Source: Spirochaetaceae bacterium
Lineage (GTDB): Bacteria; Spirochaetota; Spirochaetia; DSM-27196; SLAA01
Reading direction: 5' to 3'
DNA: 38,300 bases
Assembly (NCBI GenBank): GCA_003556605.1
Contig: PWQX01000097.1
Span: forward strand, 1-38,300
Of the stretch, positions 9,859 to 21,455 are shown one piece after another. How positions within the stretch are numbered: position 1 is the first letter of the stretch; every line of letters begins with the position of its first letter. The notes below the pieces were generated by a model that worked only from the letters and a program-made list of their open reading frames with translations, did not search any database and was not told the DNA's origin. A program made the position numbers and the translations under genes.

Positions 9859-10944
9859 ATGAAAAGCGAGCCGCGAACCACTGCAAATCGGGACAAACTG
9901 CTCGACAAAACCATCATGCGCGGGTTCCCGAAGGCCGAGCTACACCGGCATCTCGAAGGCACCTTCGCGCTGGAAACTCTGCACGCGATCTCTGTTAAAA
10001 ACGAGTTACCGCTCCCACAGGACTTTGAGGCATTCAAGCGCGAAGTGCAGTTCCCGAAAGACTCGGAGCCGGATTTCCTGAAGTTCCTCTCGAAGTTCAA
10101 GAACGACTGGTATCGCTCGATGGAGGATGTGGAGCGAATCACCTATGACTCGGTGAAAGAGTTCGCCGAGGACGGTCTATTTTATATTGAGGTGCGCTTT
10201 TCGCCCGAACACTTTGCGTACTACAACAACTTTGATCGCCGCGAAATCACGAAGCTGATCACCGCCGCCGGAAATGCAGCAGCTAAGGAGATCAACTGCG
10301 ATGTGCGCTACCTGATCACATTCAACCGCATGAAGCAGCACCAGCGTGAGATGACTGAGCTCTACCGCGAGTTACTTCGCATGGAGCTGCCGGAAATCGT
10401 AGGCGTTGACCTTGCGGGTGACGAAATCAACTACCCGCCCGAGTTATTTACCGAGTTCTTCGCCGAGGTGAATCGCGACGGGATCTATCGCTCGACGATT
10501 CACGCCGGCGAGGTCAGCGGCCCAGACCAGATCTGGCGCTCGCTCAAGAGCCTTGGAGCCGCACGCATTGGACACGGGACCTCCATCGTCGATGATCCCG
10601 AGCTGCAGCGGTTTGTAGCCGAGAAGAACATCGTGCTCGAGCAGTGCATCACCTCGAATTATCAAACCGGCTCGTGGGTCGATGAGCGCAACCACCCGCT
10701 CGGCCGCCTGTACCACGCCGGAGTGCCGGTTTCAATCAACTCCGACGACCCCTTCATTCAAGACAGCGACCTCACCGACGACTATATCAAGGCGGTTGAT
10801 TATTTCCATCTTTCGATTGACGACTTGATTAAGCTCAATGAGATCACGATCAACGGAGCATTTGTCTCAGACGAGGATCGGCGCCGACTCTTAGACGAGT
10901 TTCACGCACGGGTACAGCAGTTTCGAACCCGTCACGCGCTCTGA
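9859..10944 (+). CDS. add: adenosine deaminase
   Basis: PKAELHRHLEGT, IHAGEVSGPDQIW, RIGHGTS, VSINSDDP motifs. Confidence 0.93.
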   Translation: MKSEPRTTANRDKLLDKTIMRGFPKAELHRHLEGTFALETLHAISVKNELPLPQDFEAFKREVQFPKDSEPDFLKFLSKFKNDWYRSMEDVERITYDSVKEFAEDGLFYIEVRFSPEHFAYYNNFDRREITKLITAAGNAAAKEINCDVRYLITFNRMKQHQREMTELYRELLRMELPEIVGVDLAGDEINYPPELFTEFFAEVNRDGIYRSTIHAGEVSGPDQIWRSLKSLGAARIGHGTSIVDDPELQRFVAEKNIVLEQCITSNYQTGSWVDERNHPLGRLYHAGVPVSINSDDPFIQDSDLTDDYIKAVDYFHLSIDDLIKLNEITINGAFVSDEDRRRLLDEFHARVQQFRTRHAL

Positions 10945-10995
10945 GCTGTGAGAACATTTCCACACGTGCCGGAGCTTCACGCCGTCGTTCGTCTC

Positions 10996-11613
10996 TCAAT
11001 CTACCCGCAGCCGTAATGTTCCACGTGAAACATCACGCGCGCGGTCGCGCAGCTGCGCAAAATCCGCTTCGGCGACCACCAGCTGCAGCCGAACCGTCTC
11101 GCCATATTGGTGATCCACGATCTGTGCCCGATATTCTCCGATCAGCCGCTTCAGCGTATCGGCATACTCATAGCCGACTACGAACTCGGCGCTTACCTGC
11201 GCTACGAGCGATTCGGTAGGCAGCTCGGCGAGAACTGCTTGGGCCGCTTCGGTGTAAGCGCGAACAAGCCCGCCGGTACCGAGTTTGGTGCCCCCGAAGT
11301 AGCGCACCGTGGTCAGCACGACATCCGCTATTCCGTTTCCTTTCAGAACCTCGAGCGTCGGCCGCCCGGCGGTGCCTTTGGGTTCGCCGGCGTCGCTCAT
11401 ACCGTACTCTTCGGCCGCGTAACCGCCGACGCGGTAGGCATACACCACATGCGTTGCGTTCGGATGCGCGCCCTTAACTGAGTCGATCACAGCTTTCACC
11501 GCAGAGATGTCGCCCGCCGGCTCAGCGCGAGCGATGAACTGAGAGCCCTTGATGCCGAGGGTGATTTCTGCCGGGCCGAGAGGGACTCGGAGACTTGAGT
11601 CGCCGCTACGCAT
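10996..11613 (-). CDS. yigZ: YigZ/IMPACT family protein
   Basis: KGSQFIARAEPA, HVVYAYRVG, SDAGEPKGTAGRPTLEVLKGNGIADVVLTTVRYFGGTKLGTGGLVRAYTEAA. Confidence 0.92.
   Translation of the reverse strand: MRSGDSSLRVPLGPAEITLGIKGSQFIARAEPAGDISAVKAVIDSVKGAHPNATHVVYAYRVGGYAAEEYGMSDAGEPKGTAGRPTLEVLKGNGIADVVLTTVRYFGGTKLGTGGLVRAYTEAAQAVLAELPTESLVAQVSAEFVVGYEYADTLKRLIGEYRAQIVDHQYGETVRLQLVVAEADFAQLRDRARDVSRGTLRLRVD
11017..11032. promoter_or_regulatory. parS site 1 (TGTTCCACGTGAAACA)
   Basis: Exact match to bacterial parS consensus TGTTNCACGTGAAACA; inside 3' end of yigZ. Confidence 0.93.
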
Positions 11614-11628
11614 GTTTCACGTGAAACA
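11613..11628. promoter_or_regulatory. parS site 2 (TGTTTCACGTGAAACA)
   Basis: Perfect 16-bp palindrome matching parS consensus; lies in the gyrA-yigZ gap and shares one base with the yigZ start codon. Confidence 0.96.
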
Positions 11629-11636
11629 TAGCAGAG

Positions 11637-14066
11637 CTATTTCTGATCGCGCCCAACGCCCACGAGATAATCCGGGCGTTCGATATTGACGACACGCACG
11701 CCCATCGCTGAGCGCGACTGCACCGACACATCATCAATTGAGGTGCGAATCGCGCTCCCCTGCGAGGTAACCGCGAGTAACTCGTCCTCCGCTTTGACCG
11801 AAAGCACACCGACAACCTCGCCGGTTCTTTCGTTGACGCTGTACGCATTCTGACCTCGCGTCCCTCGCCCGTGCGGGTTGAACGCATTAAACGGCGTGCG
11901 CTTGCCGTAGCCGTACTGCGTGACAAGCACCATGCGCTCCTCGTGGTTGACAACCACCGCGCCGGCGAGCTCGTCGCCCTCAGCGAGCCGGATACCGGCG
12001 ACGCCTCGGCTTGGACGTCCCATAGGCCGAACGCTGTCCTCGGAGAAGCGTAAGCCGCGGCCCTTGCGCGTGACGAGAAACAGCTCGTTGTTCCCATTGG
12101 TAAGCATCGCGGTAATAACCGCATCGCCTTCCTGCAAGCTGATCGCGGCAATCCCGCGCGTCTTCGCGCGCGAAAACTCCGAGCTACGGACTTTCTTCAC
12201 CACCCCGTGAGATGTTGCAAGTAACAGATACGTGTCGTCGCGGAACTCGGTCAGCGATACCGCCACTGCAACCTCCTCGTCGGCCGATACCTGCAACAAC
12301 CCGCGCACATGATGTCCACGTGCGACTCGCGATCCCTCGGGAATTTCGTGCACCTTGAGCCAGTACGCCTTCCCGGCGGTGGAAACGAACATAATGTAGT
12401 CGTGCGTGGAACCGATGAATACTTGCCGGACGAAGTCCTCGCTCCTCAGCGACGCTGAGCTGCTACCCTTTCCACCGCGCCCCTGCACACGGTAGGCCGA
12501 TAGGGGGATACGCTTGATATACCCGCTGTTGGTGATTACCACCACCATATCTTCCTTCTGAATGAGGTCCTCGATATCGATGCTCTCAATCTCATCAGGA
12601 ACGATCTCGGTGCGCCGCTCATCACCGTAGCGCTCGGCGATATCACGCGTTTCTTGTTTGATGATATCGAGCACCTTACGCTCGCTTTCGAGGATGCTCC
12701 TGAGTTCACGAATCAACGCCCGCACTTCCTTAAGCTCGTCGATAATCTTCTGAGTCTCGAGCGAAGTCAGCTTCTGCAGCCGCATATCGAGGATGGCTTG
12801 CGCTTGAGCGTCGCTGAACTCAAAACGGTTCTGCAGCGCCGCCTTTGCCTGCTCCACCGTTTTTGATTCGCGAATCATGCGAATGACCTCGTCGATGTTA
12901 TCGAGCGCGGTTTTCAGCCCGATAAGGATGTGCTCGCGCTCCTCCGCCTTCTTAAGATCGAAGCGAGTACGTCGCAGGATCACCTCTTTGCGGTGTCCAA
13001 TGAAACACTCGAGCATACGCCGTAGCGACAAACTCTCGGGGCGGCCGTCTACAAGCGCCAAGGCGTTCACGTTGAAGTTCACCTGCAACTGAGTGTGCGC
13101 AAACAGGTGATTGAGGATAATCTTTGGACTTACCCCTTTCTTCAACTCGATCACGATGCGCATGCCGCTACGATCGGACTCGTCACGAAGATCGCTGATA
13201 CCGTCGAGCCGACGCTCGCGCACCAAATCGGCGATGCGTGTGATCAGCGCCGCCTTGTTGACTTGGTAGGGAATCTCGCTCACCAGAATACGATCGCGCC
13301 CGCTCTTCGTGCTCTCAATCGTAAACCGCGCGCGCACGGCGATACGCCCGCGACCGGTAGTGAACGCTTCGCGTATGCCCTTACGGCCGTAAATGATGCC
13401 GCCGGTGGGAAAATCAGGACCCGTAACCAGGTTGCACAGCTCCTCGCTGCTGATCTCGGCATTATCAACCACGGCGCACACTGCCTCGGCAATTTCATCC
13501 AGGTTATGCGGCGGAATATTAGTTGCCATGCCAACTGCTATGCCGCTTGCACCGTTGGTAAGCAGATACGGAAACGCTGCCGGTAATACCACCGGCTCTT
13601 CCATGGTGTCGTCGTAGTTTGGCGCAAAATCAACGGTATCCTTTTTGATATCGCGCAGCATCTCCTCCGCGGCGGCGTGCAGCTTGGCCTCGGTATAACG
13701 CATCGCCGCCGGCGGGTCGCCGTCAACCGAGCCAAAGTTTCCCTGCCCGTTGACCATTGGGTAACGCATAGAGAACGGCTGCGCTAGGCGTACCAACGCG
13801 TCGTAAATAGACTGGTCTCCGTGAGGGTGAAACTTCCCCAGCACGTCTCCGACGATGCGGCCGCTCTTCTTGTACGCTTGGTTGGCGCGCAAGCCCATCT
13901 CATTCATCGAATGGAGAATGCGCCGATGTACCGGTTTCAGACCGTCGCGTGCATCCGGCAGCGCTCGGCTCACGATAACCGACATTGCATAGTTCAGGTA
14001 CGATTCTTTTATCTCGTCCTCAATCGCAACCGGCACCACACGTCCGTGAAACTCTTTGTCAGCCAC
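11637..14066 (-). CDS. gyrA: DNA gyrase subunit A
   Basis: [31 protein letters not shown], Tyr active site region RYTEAKL, GyrA box-like QGRGGKG. Confidence 0.97.
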   Translation of the reverse strand: MADKEFHGRVVPVAIEDEIKESYLNYAMSVIVSRALPDARDGLKPVHRRILHSMNEMGLRANQAYKKSGRIVGDVLGKFHPHGDQSIYDALVRLAQPFSMRYPMVNGQGNFGSVDGDPPAAMRYTEAKLHAAAEEMLRDIKKDTVDFAPNYDDTMEEPVVLPAAFPYLLTNGASGIAVGMATNIPPHNLDEIAEAVCAVVDNAEISSEELCNLVTGPDFPTGGIIYGRKGIREAFTTGRGRIAVRARFTIESTKSGRDRILVSEIPYQVNKAALITRIADLVRERRLDGISDLRDESDRSGMRIVIELKKGVSPKIILNHLFAHTQLQVNFNVNALALVDGRPESLSLRRMLECFIGHRKEVILRRTRFDLKKAEEREHILIGLKTALDNIDEVIRMIRESKTVEQAKAALQNRFEFSDAQAQAILDMRLQKLTSLETQKIIDELKEVRALIRELRSILESERKVLDIIKQETRDIAERYGDERRTEIVPDEIESIDIEDLIQKEDMVVVITNSGYIKRIPLSAYRVQGRGGKGSSSASLRSEDFVRQVFIGSTHDYIMFVSTAGKAYWLKVHEIPEGSRVARGHHVRGLLQVSADEEVAVAVSLTEFRDDTYLLLATSHGVVKKVRSSEFSRAKTRGIAAISLQEGDAVITAMLTNGNNELFLVTRKGRGLRFSEDSVRPMGRPSRGVAGIRLAEGDELAGAVVVNHEERMVLVTQYGYGKRTPFNAFNPHGRGTRGQNAYSVNERTGEVVGVLSVKAEDELLAVTSQGSAIRTSIDDVSVQSRSAMGVRVVNIERPDYLVGVGRDQK

Positions 14067-14113
14067 AAGCTACTCCTGTTCCCTCGACGATCGAGCTTTC
14101 CCGAAACAGCACA

Positions 14114-16117
<2,004 letters not shown>

Positions 16118-16126
16118 TTATACCCA
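16118..16126 (+). promoter_or_regulatory. near-consensus DnaA box TTATACCCA in gyrB-dnaA intergenic region
   Basis: One mismatch to TTATNCACA. Confidence 0.45.
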
Positions 16127-16194
16127 GTATGGGCGTTAAAGTAAACATAGCCCCTGGTCGGACCCGCCGAACATGGGGTAAACTTGCGGACACT

Positions 16195-17655
16195 ATGTCT
16201 TGGGATTACAGCGTATTCTGGCACGAAGCAATCAAACAACTGCACGATGAAGTCTCGGAACAAGAGTTCGATATGTGGTTTAATGGTATCGAATATGCCG
16301 AATCCGGCGACAACTGTATCATCGTGCGTGTGCCCTCGAGCTTCTACCGAGACCAGGTTAAGCAGCGCTACCTTACACGGATACAAAACAAGCTCCTTGA
16401 GCTTTCAGGAATAGCGCTTGCTCTGGAGTTCCGTGTTGGGCGGCCGAGCTGCGAGTATGTGGCTGCGGCAAATGGGGTAAAACCCCGGCAGGTTTCGTCG
16501 GAAAACCCTATTTCCTCGGTATCCGTGCCACCCGGCGGCAGCCCGGTTTCCGCCGGCCGGGCTTCGCGCTACGATGAAGGTGTCGCGTCCTTAGGTGTAA
16601 GCGCGCGCAAATCGCCGCATCAACAACTGAGACAAGAGTATACCTTCGAGAACTTCGTTGTTGGCAATAACAACTCGTTTGCGGCAAATGCCGCCATTGC
16701 AATCGCTAAGAATCCCGGAACCGGCTACAACCCGTGTCTTATTTACGGCGGGGTCGGTCTCGGTAAGACGCATCTCATCCAGGCTATCGGCAACTCCGTG
16801 CACCGCGAATTCGCAAACCTCAAGATTGTATACGTGACAATGGAAAGCTTCACCAACGACTTCATTCAGTCGATTCGTGAAAAGCGTATGCAGAACTTCA
16901 AGAACAAGTACCGGTATGCTGATGTGTTGTTGATCGACGACATTCATTTCCTGCAAAAGAAGCCGGAGACGCAAGAAGAGCTCTTTCACACCTTCAACGC
17001 GCTGTATGACGCCAACAAGCAGATGGTATTCACTTGTGATCGGCCGGTTTCGGAAATCCGTGACCTAACCGACCGCCTGCGTAGTCGATTCGAGCGTGGG
17101 TTAAATGTCGACCTGCAACCGCCCTCCTACGAAACCCGCTACGCAATCCTGCGTAAAAAAACCGAACGTGCCCAGATTGATATTCCCGAGGAAGTAATCG
17201 AGCTGATCTGTAACAACGTAACCACCAACGTGCGCGACCTCGAGGCCGCACTGACAAAACTCATGGCATACGCTGAGCTGGTGAACAAGAGAATCACTTT
17301 TGAGGTTGCTCAGCAACAACTCAAAGACATGTTCGTCAGCCCACAGCAATTCAACATCACCGTAGACGTGATCCAGCGCACGATAGCAGATTACTTCGGC
17401 CTTTCGATGCAAGAGTTGAAGGGCAAGAAGCGCACCAAAGTTATTGCCTTTCCGCGTCAGGTTGCAATGTACATCTGCCGCGAGTTGACCGAGCTTTCAA
17501 CTACCGAAGTTGGGCTTGAGTTTGGAGGGCGCGATCACACTACCGTTATGTACGCATGCCAACGCATCGAGAATCGCATGCGTACCGACCCAACGCTCGA
17601 GCCGACCATTCAATCGCTCATTCGAACCATAAGAGACCAAGGTACTAAGCAATGA
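16195..17655 (+). CDS. dnaA: chromosomal replication initiator DnaA
   Basis: YTFENFVVGNNNSFAANAAIAIAKNPGTGYNPCLIYGGVGLGKTHLIQAIGN, LLIDDIHFLQKK, GLEFGGRDHTTVMYACQRI; ORF opens upstream at 16096, Met at 16195 (MSWDYSVFW) preferred. Confidence 0.96.
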   Translation: MSWDYSVFWHEAIKQLHDEVSEQEFDMWFNGIEYAESGDNCIIVRVPSSFYRDQVKQRYLTRIQNKLLELSGIALALEFRVGRPSCEYVAAANGVKPRQVSSENPISSVSVPPGGSPVSAGRASRYDEGVASLGVSARKSPHQQLRQEYTFENFVVGNNNSFAANAAIAIAKNPGTGYNPCLIYGGVGLGKTHLIQAIGNSVHREFANLKIVYVTMESFTNDFIQSIREKRMQNFKNKYRYADVLLIDDIHFLQKKPETQEELFHTFNALYDANKQMVFTCDRPVSEIRDLTDRLRSRFERGLNVDLQPPSYETRYAILRKKTERAQIDIPEEVIELICNNVTTNVRDLEAALTKLMAYAELVNKRITFEVAQQQLKDMFVSPQQFNITVDVIQRTIADYFGLSMQELKGKKRTKVIAFPRQVAMYICRELTELSTTEVGLEFGGRDHTTVMYACQRIENRMRTDPTLEPTIQSLIRTIRDQGTKQ

Positions 17656-17769
17656 AAAAGCGGTGCAAAAGCTCTTTAGAACCGGCGAGGCGATTGTGGA
17701 AAACCATGGGCCACTGTGTAATTGTGGAATTCCGACTCCACAAAGCAATAGAGTTATTCAGCCGTTAAG

Positions 17770-17778
17770 TTATACCCA
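17770..17778 (+). promoter_or_regulatory. near-consensus DnaA box TTATACCCA in dnaA-dnaN intergenic region
   Basis: Identical to the 16118 box; neighbouring TTTTCCACA at 17695-17703 (minus) and further TCCACA cores. Confidence 0.45.
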
Positions 17779-17884
17779 GGACGGTACTTAGGGCGTGTTT
17801 GCACATCCTAGCTTACCCTATGACTAAAACGACTAGAATATATATAATGAGAATCATAAGAACAGGGTACGGAGCAGGAGCAGC

Positions 17885-18985
17885 ATGAAGTTCACAGTTG
17901 ACCGCGAAACCTTGATGAAAGAGATTGGAGTAGCATCGGAAATCATTTCCAGCAAGAATGCGCTTTCGGTACTTGCAAATGTATTACTATGGGCCGAGGA
18001 AGGTAACCTCGGTATACGTGCTACCGATCTCAAGGTCAGCTTTGAAACCCAGATACCGGTTGAAGTACAGACGCCCGGGAGAACTACCGTATACTGTGAC
18101 AAACTGCTCAGTATTTTACGCTCTCTTCCTGCCGGCGACGTTGAGCTTGAACACGCCCACGACCACATTACGATCACACCTAAAGAACGCGCGGCGGATT
18201 TCCGACTTCGCAGCATCCCGGCGGAAAAGTATCCCGAGATTCAGCTTACAAGTACCATATCGTATTGGGATCTCCCGCAAGCGGAATTCATCGAGATGAT
18301 TACCCAAACAGCATTTGCGGTTTCGGACGATGAAACGCGGTACTTTATGAATGGCGTGTTTTTTGAGCAGGTCGAGGGTGATCTCGTGATGGTTGCAACC
18401 GACGGGCGGCGGTTGTCGTACATTAAGAAAACCCCTGAGAGCGAGCCGCCTGATTTTGCGGGCGTTATTGTGCCGCCGAAGGTCCTTAATTTAGTCAAAA
18501 AACTCGCCTCGGGCGAAGGCACTGTTTCACTGGCTATTACCGAAAAACATCTATTTATCGAGTTCGAGAATCAAAAGCTGTCATCAGCCTTAATTGAAGG
18601 TCAGTTTCCGAACTACCGCCGGGTCATTCCTGAAAAGCAGGATCATGTGCTTACCGTTGACCGCGCACAGCTATCAGAGGCGCTCAAACGCGTTTCGCTG
18701 CTGGTGGATAAGTCACGTCGCGTTTATCTGATGCTTGCTGAAGATTCCGTCACCCTGAGTTGCGACGAATCCGATATCGGAACCGCAAGCGAGCAGTTGG
18801 TATGTTAATATCGCGGGCCGCAGATGCGGATAGCGTTAAACTACCTGTACTTGAGTGAGCCTTTGCGGGTGATAGAGAGCGAGAGCATTGTTCTCAAGTT
18901 TACTGAAGCGAACAAAGCATTGCTCCTCGTACCGACTCCGGAGCAGGATTACTTTCATATTGTAATGCCGATGCAGCTTGACTAA
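17885..18985 (+). CDS. dnaN: DNA polymerase III beta subunit (sliding clamp), interrupted by one in-frame TAA at 18806-18808
   Basis: ORF track stops at 18808, but the same frame continues YRGPQMRIALNYLYLSEPLRVIESESIVLKFTEANKALLLVPTPEQDYFHIVMPMQLD* to 18985, giving the expected 366-residue length and DnaN C-terminus. Confidence 0.93.
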
Positions 18986-19009
18986 GCCCCGGCGCTATTC
19001 CTACCGCTG

Positions 19010-20191
19010 ATGGGTATCGTTTCGATCAAGACGGTCGGTTTCCGCAATCTCGCCGACGCTGAGCTCTTTATCAACGCGCCTGAAGTGTTTCTTGTAGGCG
19101 AAAACGGCCAGGGTAAGACCAATGTGCTTGAGGCACTCTATCTGCTTTGTTATGGCTCTTCGTTTCGTACCCGCAAAGACGAGCAACTCCGGCGTGTCGA
19201 CTCAGATCTTATGAGCGTTGCCGGACACATCGAAACCCAGGCCGGATCTTGTACTACTGTGATTGTGCGTCTGGACCACGATCGTAAGAGCATAGAACGC
19301 GACCGTAAGCCCATTCGTGACCGCAAAGAGCTGCTGGAGGTTATGCCGTGCATCGTGTTCTGTCATGATGACATTAGTTTTGTAACCGGCGCGCCGGAGA
19401 TGCAGCGCACATTCTTCGATCAAACCCTGAGCATGTACCAGCCGAATTATATCGACCTCCTGCGCCGTTATCGGCGGATTCTCAAGATGCGCAACAGCGC
19501 GCTCAAGCTACAGCAACGCAGGCTCGTCGATGTTTACGACGAGCAAATCGTTGAGGCTGGAGTCGACCTTCAAACTCGACGCGCACGCTTGATTGAAGAG
19601 TTCAACGTCACGTTTTCACAGGTTTTTCGGATGGTATCAGGACTTCCGGAGGACCTCTCGGTGAATTATCTGCCGTCGTGGAAGCTCAGCACTAAACCAG
19701 GAGCTCATAGCACAAAGCAGCACATGCGGCGCGAAGCCACCGATGAGTATGCGCAACCGGCGGGAACGCCGCAAAGCGAGCGTGCTAACCGGGTTGAAAC
19801 TGCACGGATGCTCTTGAGCGAGCGGCGCGAGCGCGATTTCGCCTTCGGTACCAGTACCAGCGGTCCACACCGTGACCGATTCGAGTATCGATACGCCGGT
19901 AAAGACTTCACCGAGATCGCCTCAACCGGTCAGGTGCGCTTGATATCGCTTATTTTACGCACCGCTCAAGCCGAGTTCTTTGCCCTCAAGACCGGTCTCA
20001 AGCCCGTATTACTGCTTGATGACGTGTTGCTGGAGCTTGATCCTCAGCGGCGTAAACGATTTCTCTCACGCCTTCCGCACTACGAGCAGGCGATCTTTAC
20101 CTTTCTTCCCGATGAACCGTTTTCGCGCTACGCGAAATCTGATACCCTGATTTATAGAGTACATGCAGGCAGCTTCCGTATAGAGTCGTAG
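19010..20191 (+). CDS. recF: DNA replication and repair protein RecF
   Basis: GENGQGKTNVLEALYLLCYGSSFRT, STSGPHRD, ASTGQVRLISLILRTAQ, LLLDDVLLELDPQRR. Confidence 0.94.
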   Translation: MGIVSIKTVGFRNLADAELFINAPEVFLVGENGQGKTNVLEALYLLCYGSSFRTRKDEQLRRVDSDLMSVAGHIETQAGSCTTVIVRLDHDRKSIERDRKPIRDRKELLEVMPCIVFCHDDISFVTGAPEMQRTFFDQTLSMYQPNYIDLLRRYRRILKMRNSALKLQQRRLVDVYDEQIVEAGVDLQTRRARLIEEFNVTFSQVFRMVSGLPEDLSVNYLPSWKLSTKPGAHSTKQHMRREATDEYAQPAGTPQSERANRVETARMLLSERRERDFAFGTSTSGPHRDRFEYRYAGKDFTEIASTGQVRLISLILRTAQAEFFALKTGLKPVLLLDDVLLELDPQRRKRFLSRLPHYEQAIFTFLPDEPFSRYAKSDTLIYRVHAGSFRIES

Positions 20192-20211
20192 CATCGTCGC
20201 AGAGGACAGCA

Positions 20212-20751
20212 ATGGAGCATCAAAGCAAGAGTGTCCGCGATCTCCTGGCCCGTTTATTCAGTAGTGTTGACGATCGAGCCGGCCGGCAGTACGTTGAGCT
20301 GCATCATAAATGGCAATCGCTGGTAGGGTTTGATATAGCCGCTCACAGCGAACCGGTGGACGTGAAGCGCAGCGCGCTCGTGGTGCAGGTTGATCATCCC
20401 GGCTGGATGCAGATGCTGCAAATGCGTGAGAAAGCGCTGATCGTACGGCTTCAGCGGGAGTTTCCCGAGCTGAGTATTACGTCATTGCATATGAAACTGC
20501 AGACTGAAACGAGCGCGGCTACCGGATTCCCTACAGATAGTGCGCCTCCTACAGCTAAGCCGTCTCCGGCCCAAGACGATGAAGCCGTGCCCGTGACGCC
20601 TGCAGATGCTGCCGCCGGTATTGAAAGAATCAGCGATCCGGTCCTTCGTGAACGGCTTGAGCGACTCGGCAAGGTAATTGCCGAACGGAACGCGCTGTCT
20701 GAGGACAACGGGCAAGACAATTCGGGTGGTAGAGAGGACAATCAAGGCTAA
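20212..20751 (+). CDS. DUF721 domain protein
   Basis: VELHHKWQSLVGFDIAAHSEPVDVKRSALVVQVDHPGWMQMLQMREKALIVRL, between recF and rpmH. Confidence 0.85.
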   Translation: MEHQSKSVRDLLARLFSSVDDRAGRQYVELHHKWQSLVGFDIAAHSEPVDVKRSALVVQVDHPGWMQMLQMREKALIVRLQREFPELSITSLHMKLQTETSAATGFPTDSAPPTAKPSPAQDDEAVPVTPADAAAGIERISDPVLRERLERLGKVIAERNALSEDNGQDNSGGREDNQG

Positions 20752-20878
20752 GCTAAGCAGACGTCCACACCGGCGGGCGCTAATTAAAGCATCAGTTCAT
20801 GCGTTGACACCTTGGCGACGTGGCAGATATACTGTTGATTCCAACAGAGTAATATCAGCACATAGCAGGAGCAGATAG

Positions 20879-21034
20879 ATGAAACGCACCTACCAACCCA
20901 GTCGCGTCAAGCGAAACCGGAAGCTCGGTTTCCGTGCGCGCATGAAAACAGCCGCAGGACGCCAGGTGCTTAAACGGCGACGAGCCAGAGGCCGCAAAAA
21001 GCTAACTGTAGCGGATGAGAAGAAACCCTACTAA
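20879..21034 (+). CDS. rpmH: 50S ribosomal protein L34
   Basis: [51 protein letters not shown]; too short for the ORF track. Confidence 0.97.
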   Translation: MKRTYQPSRVKRNRKLGFRARMKTAAGRQVLKRRRARGRKKLTVADEKKPY

Positions 21035-21377
21035 GGACACGTCCAGTCAACGTTTTACCAAGCGTGAGCGCTTAAGAGAACGATCAGAGATAGATCGCGT
21101 GTTTACCCAAGGCCGAACAGTTAGTTGCCAAGGGATGAAATTGCGGTATATTAAGAATAGCCGGGATTACAACCGTATAGTAGTTGTACCCGAACGAAAG
21201 TATAAGAACGCCGTACGGCGTAACGCCGCCAAACGCGTCGCCCGCGAGCTGTTTCGCACTGCCAAGCCGAGCTTTTCCGGCGGGCACGACTGTGGGTTGA
21301 TCATGTTTGTCGGACCATACAGCTTTCACGATCGGCAGCGGCAGTTTTTGTATCTGTCCCGCAAAGCGGAGCTGTAA
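21015..21377 (+). CDS. rnpA: ribonuclease P protein component
   Basis: [17 protein letters not shown]..., [14 protein letters not shown]; start overlaps rpmH by 20 bp. Confidence 0.92.
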   Translation: MRRNPTKDTSSQRFTKRERLRERSEIDRVFTQGRTVSCQGMKLRYIKNSRDYNRIVVVPERKYKNAVRRNAAKRVARELFRTAKPSFSGGHDCGLIMFVGPYSFHDRQRQFLYLSRKAEL

Positions 21378-21455
21378 GTGGTGTCCGCTTCCAACCCGCG
21401 TTGTCGTTTGCGCCCGGCGTTTACCACGACAATCTGAGCAGGAGACATATTAATC

